Notes under the pieces: generated by a model | Told to the model about the DNA's origin: nothing | Seen by the model: the letters and a program-made list of their open reading frames with translations, nothing else | Databases searched by the model: none | Source: a bacterium | GTDB lineage: Bacteria > SAR324 > XYD2-FULL-50-16 | Length of the DNA stretch: 64,000 nucleotides | Reading direction: 5' to 3' | NCBI GenBank assembly: GCA_018829445.1 | Contig: JAHJTV010000086.1 | Coordinates: 1 to 64,000 of the forward strand | Translations under genes and position numbers: made by a program | Part shown: piece after piece, positions 43,245 to 53,465 of the stretch | Layout of the letters: each line of letters begins with the position of its first letter | How positions within the stretch are numbered: the first letter of the stretch is position 1

Positions 43245-44639
43245 ATGACATCCAATTTAAAACAGATCGAAGAAATCATGATGGATCAGGATTACTCTCC
43301 TGATCAGATTTTAATGTTTGGCGAACTATATAAACGATTTATTGCCGAAAAAGACACCAAAATCGATTGGTTCAATATCTCGACTCCTTCAGATAATCAA
43401 ATCCTTAATTACGAATCCCTGGAAGAGATACAAGAGGACAAGATTGCAACCCTATTGTCAGAATTGGCTGTATGCCGCTTAAATGGAGGATTGGGGACAT
43501 CAATGGGATGTGTCGGGCCAAAATCAGCCATTGAGGTTAAAAATGGGTTGAGTATTCTTGATTTGATTGTTGAACAGATTCACATGTTAAACCTGAAATA
43601 TGGTTCCCAAGTTCCTTTGGTATTGATGAATAGTTACAGCACAGACCAGGATACCCAAAAGATAATCGGAAAATATGACAACATTCTTCCGGTTTATACA
43701 TTTCGACAGAACGAATTTCCCAGGTTGAGAACCGATTCCTTATTGCCTTTATCAAAACAGATATACGGTCAACAGTGCAGTTATCCACCCGGCCATGGTG
43801 ACTTTTATCATAGTATTGATAAAACAGGTGTTTTAGATCAGCTTCTCAAAAATGGGAAGAAGTACATGTATATTGCAAATGCAGATAACCTTGGAGCTTC
43901 TGTCGATCTTAACATTTTAAACCTGATGGAGAAAAGTGGTGCACCATTCATTATGGAAGTCACCGATAAAACAAGGGCTGATGTTAAAGGCGGAACCCTG
44001 ATCAAAACTAAAAACGGATCAATGCGCCTGCTGGAATTAGCCCAGGTTCCCAAGGACCATATTGAAGACTTTAAAAGTGTAAAGAAATTTAAAATCTTCA
44101 ATACCAACAACATCTGGATTAATCTGGTTGAACTCAAAAAGAAGCTTCAAAGCAATACCCTTCATCTTGATATCATCGTTAATCGGAAGAATCTGGAGCA
44201 TTTGCCGATTATACAACTGGAAACAGCAATAGGTTCCGGAATAAATAATTTTGAAGGGGGATTAGCCGTTAAGGTTCCCAGGATTCGCTTTATCCCGATT
44301 AAAAAAACGGATGATCTTTTATTGGTTCAGTCAAACCTGTATATCTTTGAAGAAGGGATTATAAAGAAAAACCCGGATCGGCAGTTTGGCGGGATTCCAC
44401 TGATCAGGCTGGGTAACTATTTTCAGACCGTCGAAGAGTATCAAAACAGGTTTGCTTCAATTCCGGATATTCTGGATCTGGATCTGTTGACAATTGTTGG
44501 CAATGTTTATTTTGGGAAAAATATCACACTTCGGGGAAATGTTATCCTGGTTTGTGAACGAGGGGAGCTCAACTTGCCTGATAATTCACTTCTTGAAAAC
44601 AAGGTATTGACCGGCAGTATTCAGATGGGAGAACTCTAG
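43245..44639 (+). CDS. UTP-glucose-1-phosphate uridylyltransferase, eukaryote-like UDPGP family
   Basis: About 464 residues. Nucleotide-binding LNGGLGTSMG is at 79-88, then GPKSAIEVKNGLSILDL, PPGHGDFYHSI and ANADNLGASVDLNIL, all hallmarks of the UDPGP family, distinct from bacterial GalU. It makes UDP-glucose from UTP and glucose-1-phosphate for glycans. ATG 43245 gives a natural N-terminus; the frame opens 54 bases earlier at a TTG. It follows the CHAT-like gene by 63 bases and could be co-transcribed. Confidence 0.85.
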   Translation: MTSNLKQIEEIMMDQDYSPDQILMFGELYKRFIAEKDTKIDWFNISTPSDNQILNYESLEEIQEDKIATLLSELAVCRLNGGLGTSMGCVGPKSAIEVKNGLSILDLIVEQIHMLNLKYGSQVPLVLMNSYSTDQDTQKIIGKYDNILPVYTFRQNEFPRLRTDSLLPLSKQIYGQQCSYPPGHGDFYHSIDKTGVLDQLLKNGKKYMYIANADNLGASVDLNILNLMEKSGAPFIMEVTDKTRADVKGGTLIKTKNGSMRLLELAQVPKDHIEDFKSVKKFKIFNTNNIWINLVELKKKLQSNTLHLDIIVNRKNLEHLPIIQLETAIGSGINNFEGGLAVKVPRIRFIPIKKTDDLLLVQSNLYIFEEGIIKKNPDRQFGGIPLIRLGNYFQTVEEYQNRFASIPDILDLDLLTIVGNVYFGKNITLRGNVILVCERGELNLPDNSLLENKVLTGSIQMGEL

Positions 44640-44653
44640 TATAACCGCGGCGA

Positions 44654-45037
44654 TCAGTTTAGCAACCATCCGTACAAAGCCAATGCCCACATGGCACCGG
44701 AGAATACAAGACTGATCAGTACGGCAGCGCTGGTGCAGTCTTTTGCTTTCTTGGCCAGGTCATGAAGATCTTTTGTTACTAGATCTGTCACTGCCTCAAC
44801 CGATGAATTGATCAATTCCACAATCAAGACGATGATCATACTTAAGATCAGAATCAAGCGGATTGACAAATCGATTGGGAGTAAAAAGGCACAAGGAATC
44901 AGGACAATTGATAACACAACTTCCTGTCGAAAAGCCTGTTCATCTCTCCATGCCTGAGCCATCCCACTCAGCGAATAAATTAATGCATACCAGAGTCTTA
45001 AAATTGGAGATTTTTTATCAGGCTTATTTGATTCCAT
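44654..45037 (-). CDS. dgkA: Diacylglycerol kinase (prokaryotic type)
   Basis: 127 residues with three membrane helices. The signature ELINSSVEAVTDLV with catalytic Glu, and the conserved SGMAQAWRDEQAFRQE surface helix, are intact. It phosphorylates diacylglycerol in the inner membrane, recycling lipid from membrane-derived glycan synthesis. Convergent with the UDPGP gene (14-base gap) and divergent from mtnA. Confidence 0.92.
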   Translation of the reverse strand: MESNKPDKKSPILRLWYALIYSLSGMAQAWRDEQAFRQEVVLSIVLIPCAFLLPIDLSIRLILILSMIIVLIVELINSSVEAVTDLVTKDLHDLAKKAKDCTSAAVLISLVFSGAMWALALYGWLLN

Positions 45038-45265
45038 ATTTTTTTCTTATTATTCAAATACTTGGATCAAACTCCAAAGTAAATCGTGTCTACCGGAGTA
45101 ATCCTATCTTGAACTTTGTGAAGGAAAACCAAGGGAATAGTTGGCCGGAAAGGGATTCCTGCATTGAATCACCTTGGCCAAAATCGATGAGTCATGATAG
45201 AAGAAACCAGGTAAAAATTACAATACAATAAATCACTTAACAGCTAAATTATCAAATAACTTATC

Positions 45266-46336
45266 ATGGAATTAAAGAACGACGGAAAAATCAAATTAAA
45301 CATACCTCTTGCGGCTGAGTGGAAAGATGGCGAATTGTATCTATTGGATCAGACAAAGTTACCAACCGAAGTTATAATCGAAAAACAGGAAACGGCTCAG
45401 CAGGTTTGGGACTCCATAAAAGTGTTAAAGGTTAGAGGAGCTCCTGCCATCGGCATTGCAGGCGCTTATGGCTTGCTGGTTGCCATCAAACAGCAACAAA
45501 ACTTATCCACTTCTGACTTTATCAATTATATTAAAAAACAAGCCGAATACCTGGACTCTTCCCGACCGACTGCTGTCAATCTGAGTTGGGCTTTGAATAG
45601 AATGTTGAACAAGGCAAAATCCTTTTCTTCTTTAAGTTCTCACGACATTTATGCTCGGTTAGAGAAAGAAGCAATCAGCATCCATGAAGAAGATATTGAA
45701 TGCTGTCATTCCATTGGAAGAAATGGTGCACCCCTGATTGAAAACGGGATGGGAGTGTTAACTCATTGCAATGCCGGCAGCTTGGCCGTTTCCGAATTAG
45801 GAACAGCCCTGGCACCTATGTATGTTGCACATTCACAAAACAAAAAGTTCAAGATTTATGCGGATGAAACCAGACCTCTTCTGCAAGGTGCCCGATTGAC
45901 CTCCTGGGAACTATTTGAAGCGGGACTGGATGTTACTCTTATCTGTGATAATATGGCAGCCCACTTTATGTCCAAAGGGCATATTCAACTCATTATTGTT
46001 GGAACAGACAGGGTTGCAGCAAATGGTGATGTCGCAAATAAAATCGGCACCCTGGGAGTGGCTATCCTGGCAGATTACTACAAGATCCCTTTTTATGTGG
46101 CTTGTCCTTTCTCAACAATAGATCTCAATACCCCGACAGGAGCTGATATCCCCATAGAACAAAGAGATCCGGCAGAAGTTACCCACTTTGCACAAAAACG
46201 AGTAGCTCCCCAAAACGTATCTGTTGGAAATCCTGCTTTTGATGTTACGCCAAACCGACTTGTCAAAGGTTTTATTACTGAGAAAGGGATTATCAATCCG
46301 CCATATGTGGAAACACTAAAGAACACATTTGGATAA
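45266..46336 (+). CDS. mtnA: Methylthioribose-1-phosphate isomerase
   Basis: 356 residues of the eIF2B-alpha/MtnA fold. KVRGAPAIGIAGAYG (55-69), the catalytic Cys168 in THCNAGSLA and the catalytic Asp in GTDRVAANGDVANKIGT all fit the isomerase rather than the translation factor. It converts methylthioribose-1-phosphate to the ribulose form in methionine salvage. No other mtn gene is adjacent. It ends 4 bases from the convergent phosphopantetheinyl transferase. Confidence 0.92.
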   Translation: MELKNDGKIKLNIPLAAEWKDGELYLLDQTKLPTEVIIEKQETAQQVWDSIKVLKVRGAPAIGIAGAYGLLVAIKQQQNLSTSDFINYIKKQAEYLDSSRPTAVNLSWALNRMLNKAKSFSSLSSHDIYARLEKEAISIHEEDIECCHSIGRNGAPLIENGMGVLTHCNAGSLAVSELGTALAPMYVAHSQNKKFKIYADETRPLLQGARLTSWELFEAGLDVTLICDNMAAHFMSKGHIQLIIVGTDRVAANGDVANKIGTLGVAILADYYKIPFYVACPFSTIDLNTPTGADIPIEQRDPAEVTHFAQKRVAPQNVSVGNPAFDVTPNRLVKGFITEKGIINPPYVETLKNTFG

Positions 46337-46340
46337 TATT

Positions 46341-47027
46341 TTATTTTCTTTGGTTTAAGAGGGAGATATCGGCCTTTATTGCTGAAAGAACAATACTGTT
46401 TTTAACAAAAACCTTGCCTGTCACAATGAGAGGTAAACCTGATTCTGTTTTGAACGGGTTTTTAAGCAGCCTGGCGGTAAAAGACTGTTGGGTGATATCT
46501 GTTATTTCAGCATCGTGAAACCCGAGGGCTATTCTGTCAATTGGCTGAAAACATTTATAGATAGACTCTTTTATTGAAAAAATAAGCCTCGTTTCCAGGG
46601 TCAATTCTTTCCGATTTTTTATCCACCGGTTCACTTCCCAGGGAGTCAATACGTAATCTGTTATATTGGTGCGAATCTTCCTGGAAAGATCTTCAATGTC
46701 AATTCCGATACCGCAAATGTTAGAATGGAGTTTGCGAATAATTGCAGCCGCCAAATCCGCCCCGTGAGAGATGCTTCCCACTATGTTGAACGGCCAGATA
46801 GGAGAGCGGTTCCTGCTTTTAAGTATTGGAAGATCTGGAAAACCTATTTGCCTGAAAGTCTGATGAGCACAATGTCTGCCTGTCAAGAACTCATTCCGCC
46901 TTTTATCCGATTTATAGGATTGAGAAATCATTAATTCATAAGGATGGATATCCAACTCATATGATTTAATTTTTTCACAATGAAAAACACAGTCATCAGG
47001 AAACGGATTGGGGAAATACACATCCAT
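46341..47027 (-). CDS. 4'-phosphopantetheinyl transferase (EntD/Sfp type)
   Basis: 228 residues. KRRNEFLTGRHCAHQTF, ISHGADLAAAII, the Mg-binding Asp/Glu pair in IGIDIEDL, and FSIKESIYKC are the EntD-group motifs. It transfers phosphopantetheine from CoA to carrier proteins of fatty-acid, polyketide or nonribosomal peptide enzymes. No such synthase is in the window. Single gene, overlapping nothing. Confidence 0.88.
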   Translation of the reverse strand: MDVYFPNPFPDDCVFHCEKIKSYELDIHPYELMISQSYKSDKRRNEFLTGRHCAHQTFRQIGFPDLPILKSRNRSPIWPFNIVGSISHGADLAAAIIRKLHSNICGIGIDIEDLSRKIRTNITDYVLTPWEVNRWIKNRKELTLETRLIFSIKESIYKCFQPIDRIALGFHDAEITDITQQSFTARLLKNPFKTESGLPLIVTGKVFVKNSIVLSAIKADISLLNQRK

Positions 47028-47311
47028 AATTAGGTCACAATGAAGTTGTTATCAGTTTCTTTTTATTGCCCGTTGTAAGTTGACCATTGTTTTATACACT
47101 CTTCTGTGATAGTTAAAGCGCATAATAATACGATTCTTCCGTGATAAACGTACAAGGACAATATCACTCGAAATATACTACTTTATAATAATTAAACGTT
47201 CAATGCCAGTGAGCTAGCCATTTTTTATCTTTATAATAGGCAGTAGTTTTCCAAGATGAAAGATTAAGTGTTTTTGGTCAATTAATACTACGATTTGGAG
47301 TAACCGATAAA

Positions 47312-48892
47312 ATGAATAATTTACCTGTTATAGTCGATTCGCTGAAAGAAAATACAATCAGATATGTAACATTCAATGTTGGAGAAGAGGTTTTTGGTGT
47401 TGATATTATGTGTGTAGAGAGCATCATTCCCCTTCAAAAAATTACAAATGTTCCAAGAACACCGGAATATTTTCTAGGAATCATTAATCTCAGGGGTGAA
47501 GTTATCTCAATTGTTGATATGAGGAAACGCTTCGGACTGGAGCCTCAGAAACCCACAGCTGATACGCGGGTTGTGGTTATTCTCACGAATGGGATACTGG
47601 TTGGGATGGTCGTTGACAAAATTAATGCCATTGAAGCTTTGTCCCCAAGCAGTATCCAGTCGGCACCTCCTTTGGCAGTTCTTGAGCAAAAGAAATTCAT
47701 TTCCGGATCTTTCAAACTCGCCAATAGCAAGATTCTGCTGATATTATTCCATGAAAAATTGATTGATGAAAAAAACTTCATCATCGATAAGGATATGAAG
47801 TTTAATCAGGAAGTTATTGAATCACATATTCAGAAAAAGGAGGATTGGGTCAGGGAAATCCCCCTGGTAAGCTTCAAAATAGGAAGAGAACACTATACAA
47901 TAGAAAGCGGCAATGTTGAAGAGATCATATTCCTTCCGGAGATTACATCCGTACCTGACTTGGATGATATCGTGGAAGGAATTTTTTATCTCCGTGAATC
48001 GATGGTGCCTATTATTCGCCTGGGTGTAAAAATAGGACTGGGCCCTGTTAAAATAAAGGATGATAGCCAGGTTATCATTCTGAAAAATGTACTCTTTGGC
48101 ATAAAAATCGGATTAATTGTTGATGATATTTCAGAAATTTTCTTTATCAAAGAAGATGAACTGGTTCATGCCCCCATTAATATTAATAAAGTGCAAGGCG
48201 AACACCTTAAAGGTGTTTTTAAGTACAAAAGAGGAAATACCAATCTGATCGTTATGCTGCTAAACCTGGAAAAGCTTTTTTCGGAGCAGGAGAAGGATCG
48301 TTTGAAAGAACTGGAACAGATTTCGAAACAGGAGGAGATAAAGACAAAGGAAGCCGAAGCTGTGATCGGGATACTGGAATTTATGATCGCCGAAGAGAGA
48401 TATGCAATCCGGGTTGCCCAAACAAATGAAATCATCCGGATCACGACCACGGTGCCCGTTCCCAATGCACCTCAGTTTATAAAAGGCATTATCAATCTCA
48501 GGGGAGATGTCATTTCAATCGTAGATCTATCCCTCCTTGTCGATAAAAAGAGACGAGAACCCACAAAAGACAGTAGAATCCTAATTGTAAACTCCGGAAA
48601 TGAAACTGCAGGTTTAATGGTTGAAAAAGTCATTGGCATCAGGAAGATAATGATATCTTCCTTTGAGCCTCCTTCGGATCTGCTCAAGCAGAAAGGAAAT
48701 ATTTTCATCGAAGGAATTGGCAAAATTGATGAATCCGGAGAGATAGTTGTTCTTATGGATATTGAAACCACTTTACTGCAAGCACAAACCGTTGAAGAGG
48801 AGGATGAAGATTTAGAACAGATAAGAAAAGAGTTGGAATTCCTGGAAATGGAAGATGAAAAGTTGCAGCTAACAATGATTGAAGACTACTAG
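47312..48892 (+). CDS. Triple CheW-domain coupling protein
   Basis: 526 residues with three CheW-like SH3 modules in tandem: about 15-170 (YVTFNVGEEVFGVDIMCVE, FLGIINLRGEVISIVDMRKR), 185-325 (a more divergent copy, REIPLVSFKIGREHYTIES) and 345-505 (FIKGIINLRGDVISIVDLS). CheW modules link CheA to receptors. The middle copy lacks the full NLRG motif and may bind differently. First gene of a che operon, 21 bases before cheB. The 284 bases upstream (47028-47311) hold no gene. Confidence 0.88.
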   Translation: MNNLPVIVDSLKENTIRYVTFNVGEEVFGVDIMCVESIIPLQKITNVPRTPEYFLGIINLRGEVISIVDMRKRFGLEPQKPTADTRVVVILTNGILVGMVVDKINAIEALSPSSIQSAPPLAVLEQKKFISGSFKLANSKILLILFHEKLIDEKNFIIDKDMKFNQEVIESHIQKKEDWVREIPLVSFKIGREHYTIESGNVEEIIFLPEITSVPDLDDIVEGIFYLRESMVPIIRLGVKIGLGPVKIKDDSQVIILKNVLFGIKIGLIVDDISEIFFIKEDELVHAPININKVQGEHLKGVFKYKRGNTNLIVMLLNLEKLFSEQEKDRLKELEQISKQEEIKTKEAEAVIGILEFMIAEERYAIRVAQTNEIIRITTTVPVPNAPQFIKGIINLRGDVISIVDLSLLVDKKRREPTKDSRILIVNSGNETAGLMVEKVIGIRKIMISSFEPPSDLLKQKGNIFIEGIGKIDESGEIVVLMDIETTLLQAQTVEEEDEDLEQIRKELEFLEMEDEKLQLTMIEDY

Positions 48893-48913
48893 TGCCGTTT
48901 AACAGCAGAGTCA

Positions 48914-50011
48914 ATGAGCTATAAGGTTATTGTTGTTGACGACTCAGCATTCATGCGGTCGGAGATAAAAAAAATTATTGAAGAAGATTCTTCTCTTACT
49001 GTCATTGCAACAGCAAAAAATGGGGTTGAAGCAATCGATCTGGTGAAACAGCTCCATCCTGATGTTGTGACAATGGATATTAATATGCCGAAAATGGATG
49101 GCATTACCGCTTTAGAGCGAATTATGTCCGAATCACCTTGCCCGGTTGTTATGATAAGTGCCTTGACACACGAAAATGCGGAAGAGACAATCACCGCTCT
49201 TTCATTGGGAGCATTTGATTTTTTTCAGAAACCATCCGGATCAATATCATTGGACATCTCTATTCAAGCAAGGGCCATTAGAGAAAAAATCCTTGCTGCT
49301 GCCCGGGTCAAAAAAGACCAATATATCAAAAAAAATCCCATAAAAAACCTTCAGAAAAAAATTTCAACTGTTGCCAAGCTGCAAAACGCGATTAAAATTC
49401 CAAGGAAATTCAGAGCGACAAAAAATGGGAGTATTGTCGCTGTCGGTGTGTCGACTGGTGGCCCCAGGGCACTGATGTCCATTTTGCCTCAAATACCTGC
49501 CGGTTTTCACGGTAGCATCGTCATTGCCCAGCATATGCCGGAGAAGTTCACCCTCTCATTTGCTAAACGATTAGACGGAATCTGTCATTTAAAAGTAAAA
49601 GAAGCAAAAGATGGGGAGATCCTGCAGATTGGCAGAATTTATATCGCACCAGGAGGTAAACATATACGGATTAGTAAAAATAACAATAACCTTTTTTTCA
49701 TCGACGTGTTAGATGGAACCTTAAGCAATACTTATACACCATCAGTAGATATACTCTTCAGATCCCTGTTGGAAATCTCAGGAAACCAATGGCTCGGAAT
49801 CATGCTTACCGGGATGGGAAGCGATGGTGCGCAGGCACTTTCTGATCTTCGCAAAATCGGGGGGCATACCATTGCTGAATCGGAGGAAAGCTGCGTTGTT
49901 TATGGAATGCCACGAAGAGTTATTGAAATGAACGGTGCTGAATTCATTCTCAACGAAAGTCAAATAGCCAATAAAATTGTCGAATTAATTGGAAGCTCAG
50001 GATGCTTATAG
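48914..50011 (+). CDS. cheB: Chemotaxis methylesterase/glutamine deamidase CheB
   Basis: 365 residues. Receiver domain with phospho-acceptor D55 (VVTMDINMPKMDG), then linker, then the methylesterase with the Ser of GVSTGGPRAL, the His of AQHMPEKFT and the Asp of GMGSDGAQAL. It removes methyl groups from receptors after phosphorylation by CheA. Its end overlaps cheR by 10 bases, implying translational coupling. Confidence 0.94.
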   Translation: MSYKVIVVDDSAFMRSEIKKIIEEDSSLTVIATAKNGVEAIDLVKQLHPDVVTMDINMPKMDGITALERIMSESPCPVVMISALTHENAEETITALSLGAFDFFQKPSGSISLDISIQARAIREKILAAARVKKDQYIKKNPIKNLQKKISTVAKLQNAIKIPRKFRATKNGSIVAVGVSTGGPRALMSILPQIPAGFHGSIVIAQHMPEKFTLSFAKRLDGICHLKVKEAKDGEILQIGRIYIAPGGKHIRISKNNNNLFFIDVLDGTLSNTYTPSVDILFRSLLEISGNQWLGIMLTGMGSDGAQALSDLRKIGGHTIAESEESCVVYGMPRRVIEMNGAEFILNESQIANKIVELIGSSGCL

Positions 50012-50844
50012 ACATTGATCAGAAATTTACGTTTGAGGATATTATCCCAATACGAGATTTAATAGCTGAAACGTGCGGTTTGCACTTTGATGAGAAAAAG
50101 TATTATTTCATCGAAAAGCGTATTGCCAAACGAATCAAGGCCACCAATACTCAATCCGCAAAAGATTATTTCAGGCTTTTAAAATTGGGGCAGAATCATG
50201 ATGAGATGAAAGAACTGGTTGCTTCTCTGACAACCAATGAGACCTATTTTTTCCGTTATTTACCACAATTGGAATCATTTGCGGAAGAAGCTCTCCCAAT
50301 GATCTGTAGTGCCAAAAGAGCGAAAAATGACTATAACCTGAATATTTGGAGTGCCGGTTGTTCTTCGGGCGAGGAACCTTACACCTTGAATATATTACTG
50401 AGAGAACACTTAAAAGATCTCTCCAAATGGAATATAAGAATTCTGGCAACGGATATCGACTATCAAATCCTTAAAAAAGCCCGGGAGGGGTTATATGAAA
50501 AAAGAGCCGTAAAGGATGTTAACCCTGAAATCCTGGAGAAATATTTTACCCAGATAGGCTCCAGATACCAGATCTGTCAGGAGATTAAAACCGGGGTGTC
50601 ATTTAGCTATGCCAACTTAATGGATCGTAGGGAAATGAGATCCATTAATGATATGGATTTTGTGTTTTGCCGTAATGTTTTGATTTATTTTGATGATAAG
50701 GCAAGAAAGCAAGTGGTCAATTCAATTTATAATTGCCTGTTGCCGGGTGGATTTATTTTCCTGGGTCACTCTGAATCCGTAGGAAAAATTAGTGCCACTT
50801 TTAAACTGGTTAAGTTTCAGAAATCTCTTTCTTATCAAAAATAA
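50002..50844 (+). CDS. cheR: Chemoreceptor methyltransferase CheR
   Basis: 280 residues. N-terminal helical domain (ETCGLHFDEKKYYFIEKRI), then SAM-binding motif SAGCSSGEEPYTLNILL and DFVFCRNVLIYFD. It methylates glutamates of receptors. No C-terminal TPR or pentapeptide-binding insert is evident. Overlaps cheB. The next 254 bases hold no gene, so a second promoter could lie before the HEAT gene. Confidence 0.93.
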   Translation: MLIDIDQKFTFEDIIPIRDLIAETCGLHFDEKKYYFIEKRIAKRIKATNTQSAKDYFRLLKLGQNHDEMKELVASLTTNETYFFRYLPQLESFAEEALPMICSAKRAKNDYNLNIWSAGCSSGEEPYTLNILLREHLKDLSKWNIRILATDIDYQILKKAREGLYEKRAVKDVNPEILEKYFTQIGSRYQICQEIKTGVSFSYANLMDRREMRSINDMDFVFCRNVLIYFDDKARKQVVNSIYNCLLPGGFIFLGHSESVGKISATFKLVKFQKSLSYQK

Positions 50845-51098
50845 GATTTTAATTCTTTAATACACCTGAATATTTGAATGGATAGAATCCGGGTGATTTA
50901 TTAACAAACTTCATTGGGACAGGTGATTACAACACTCAAAACAGTATTTTGCTCAATCACCGCATTCTTTATTAAACCATTTTTGTTTTAATAACCAGTT
51001 TTGCTTCTGGAATCTGTTTTTGGTCTTTTTGTTGCTTTGAACGGTGTCACATTAAACAACACATTTTATAAAAAAGCAGGAAAAATCTGGTACAAGGA

Positions 51099-53021
51099 AT
51101 GGATGGGTTAGAAAATCTGGATAACGATTCGATTCAACAGCTGATAGAAGACCTACGAAGCGATGATGAAAAGATTCGCAGGTATGCAGCCGAAGATTTA
51201 GGCTTTGGTATGCATGCCGAAGGAGTACCCCATCTTGCAAAAGGACTGGAGGATGAATCCATCGCTGTGTCTGAAGCCTGTGCTGATGCTTTGATAAAAA
51301 TTGGTGGTCAGGAGGTTGCCGAGCGAATAGCTCCGGCATTGGCGTCTGAAAATGTTCGCTTAAGGAATCACGCATCCGAAATTATGAATCAACTTGGGGA
51401 ATCCGCTGTTCCAGTATTGATTAAACAACTCGAATCGCCTAATCATGATGTTCGCATCTTTGCGGTTGAAAACCTGGTTTGCATCAGCAGTCCCAAAAGT
51501 ATTGGAGCTTTTATCAAGGCCTTGGATGATGATAATGTGAATGTTGCCGCCGCCGCAGCAATTGGACTGGGTAAAGTTGGAGAGCCGGATCATCTGGAGG
51601 TTTTAAAAAAATACTTGGATTTTGAATCATGGATGCGATGCTCAGTTCTAAGAGGAATGGGATTTCTGGGCAATAAAAAGGCGATCGGCTCCATACTGCC
51701 ATTAATCCATGATAATGACTTAATGGTAAAAATATCTGCCATCCAAGCCCTGGCAACACTCGCTGACTACAATATCCTTCCAGAACTTTTAAATCTTTTG
51801 AAAGAAGAATCACTTGAGCTTTTCGGTATTGATACGCTGAGTGTAACCCATGAGATTATCAAAGCCTATCCGGACATTGACTATTCTTACCTGTTCGATG
51901 ATGAACTGCTTAATGCCATGATTCAACTTACTAAGTTAGGTGGCACCGAGAGCCAAATTAAAGCAGTTGAAATCCTTGGATATTCAAAAGCAGAAAAGAT
52001 TGTTCCTGACCTGATTAAACTGATTTCCAGTGATGGCATCGATGTTAGAAAGACGATCGTCAACTCAATTGTTCAGATCGATCCTCAAGACCTGACATCA
52101 CTGAAACGCTTTCTCGAAGATCCTGAAGCACTCTTTGAACAGAAATGCACGGCCCTGGAATGCATCGGAAGATCATCAAGTAAGCATCGCTATGAAATTA
52201 TTAAGTATTTCTTAAGCTCCAAAAATGAAACTCTTCCCAGGATAACACTCGATGCAATTCATGCTGATTTCAAGCCGGTACCTGTCAAAGAAATATCCAG
52301 ATTATTAGAATCAGAAATTCCGGAAATCAGGGTAAGCGCGGCGGCTGCAATGGGTCGCTTGAAACAGGAAACGTTCATCAGCGTGTTGATTAAACAGTTG
52401 AATGACAAAAATCCTGAAGTGCAGGAAGCTGTTGATGATTCTCTCATTCAAATAGGTGAGAATCACGAAATCCCCTTGCTGGCGCCATACCTGGATTCTT
52501 TCAGCAAATCGGAACGTAAAACAGCATTTGAATACTTTGGTATTCATCATCCTGAAACCATCAGCCATAAATTTTTAGAGGGATTGCAGGATCCAAGCGT
52601 TGAAATTCGGATGATTTCCTTTAAAGCGATTGCAAATTTGAAACTGGCAAATCTGGATTTAATAAAAACAGGAGTGCAAGACCCGGTTGATATGGTTCAG
52701 GTGCAAGCAGTACGTACTTTAAAGTCACTACCTCTCTCCCATGAAATAATTAGTTTCATCAAACATACTCTGCAAACAGCTTCCTCGGAAAGGGTGAAGG
52801 TTGAATTGATACAAGTCTTGTCTGGACTTGAAGATATTAATGTTGTAGATTCCATAATACCTCTGCTACACGATGACTCTTCATGGGTAAAAATCGAAGC
52901 TGTAGAATACCTTAAATCTCACGGTGATAGTTCAATAATTAAACATCTGGAACCATTTCTGGAATCGGAAGATATTGATTTCGCTGAAATTGTTGAGGAA
53001 GCCATCAGTCAGCTTGAATAA
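51099..53021 (+). CDS. HEAT-repeat protein in the che operon
   Basis: 640 residues made almost wholly of about 30-residue helical HEAT/PBS-lyase-type repeats, for example SIGAFIKALDDDNVNVAAAA, IRRYAAEDLGFGMHAEGVPH and PEIRVSAAAAMGRLKQETFI. There is no catalytic motif and no signal peptide. It lies 17 bases before cheY in the same operon, so I infer a scaffold or adaptor for the chemosensory complex. A HEAT protein is known in at least one myxobacterial che cluster (Cpc7, as I recall), but the role is not established. Confidence 0.8.
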   Translation: MDGLENLDNDSIQQLIEDLRSDDEKIRRYAAEDLGFGMHAEGVPHLAKGLEDESIAVSEACADALIKIGGQEVAERIAPALASENVRLRNHASEIMNQLGESAVPVLIKQLESPNHDVRIFAVENLVCISSPKSIGAFIKALDDDNVNVAAAAAIGLGKVGEPDHLEVLKKYLDFESWMRCSVLRGMGFLGNKKAIGSILPLIHDNDLMVKISAIQALATLADYNILPELLNLLKEESLELFGIDTLSVTHEIIKAYPDIDYSYLFDDELLNAMIQLTKLGGTESQIKAVEILGYSKAEKIVPDLIKLISSDGIDVRKTIVNSIVQIDPQDLTSLKRFLEDPEALFEQKCTALECIGRSSSKHRYEIIKYFLSSKNETLPRITLDAIHADFKPVPVKEISRLLESEIPEIRVSAAAAMGRLKQETFISVLIKQLNDKNPEVQEAVDDSLIQIGENHEIPLLAPYLDSFSKSERKTAFEYFGIHHPETISHKFLEGLQDPSVEIRMISFKAIANLKLANLDLIKTGVQDPVDMVQVQAVRTLKSLPLSHEIISFIKHTLQTASSERVKVELIQVLSGLEDINVVDSIIPLLHDDSSWVKIEAVEYLKSHGDSSIIKHLEPFLESEDIDFAEIVEEAISQLE

Positions 53022-53038
53022 TTGAATTAGGGTTTTGA

Positions 53039-53410
53039 ATGTCAAAACGAATTTTGGTCATTGATGATTCGCCTATTGTCCGCAATTTACACTCCGTAAT
53101 GTTAAAATCTGCCGGTTTTCAAACCGAAGATGCGGTAAATGGTTTCGACGCTCTGGAAAAGGCAATGAAAATCGATTTTGATCTCATGATTGTCGATATT
53201 AATATGCCGAAAATGGATGGGTTTGCCTTTTGCAGGGAGATAAGAAATAGCACTAAATATAAGGATACACCACTTCTGATCGTTTCAACCGAATCTGAAG
53301 CGGAAGATAAAATGAAAGGGTTTAAGGCCGGAGCAAATCTATATTTAATTAAGCCGGTTAGACCTGAAATTTTAATAGAAAATGTTAACCTGTTACTTCA
53401 AAAAGATTAG
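53039..53410 (+). CDS. CheY-type single-domain response regulator
   Basis: 123 residues. Acidic pair in LVIDDSP, phospho-acceptor D53 in LMIVDINMPKMDG, Thr in IVSTESE, Lys in YLIKPVRPE. No output domain. Expected to be phosphorylated by CheA (55 bases downstream) and to signal to a motor or another partner. Confidence 0.92.
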   Translation: MSKRILVIDDSPIVRNLHSVMLKSAGFQTEDAVNGFDALEKAMKIDFDLMIVDINMPKMDGFAFCREIRNSTKYKDTPLLIVSTESEAEDKMKGFKAGANLYLIKPVRPEILIENVNLLLQKD

Positions 53411-53465
53411 ATTTCAAGACTCCAGTGAATTCCGTTAACTAGTGGTTTAAAGTCCAGGCAATAAA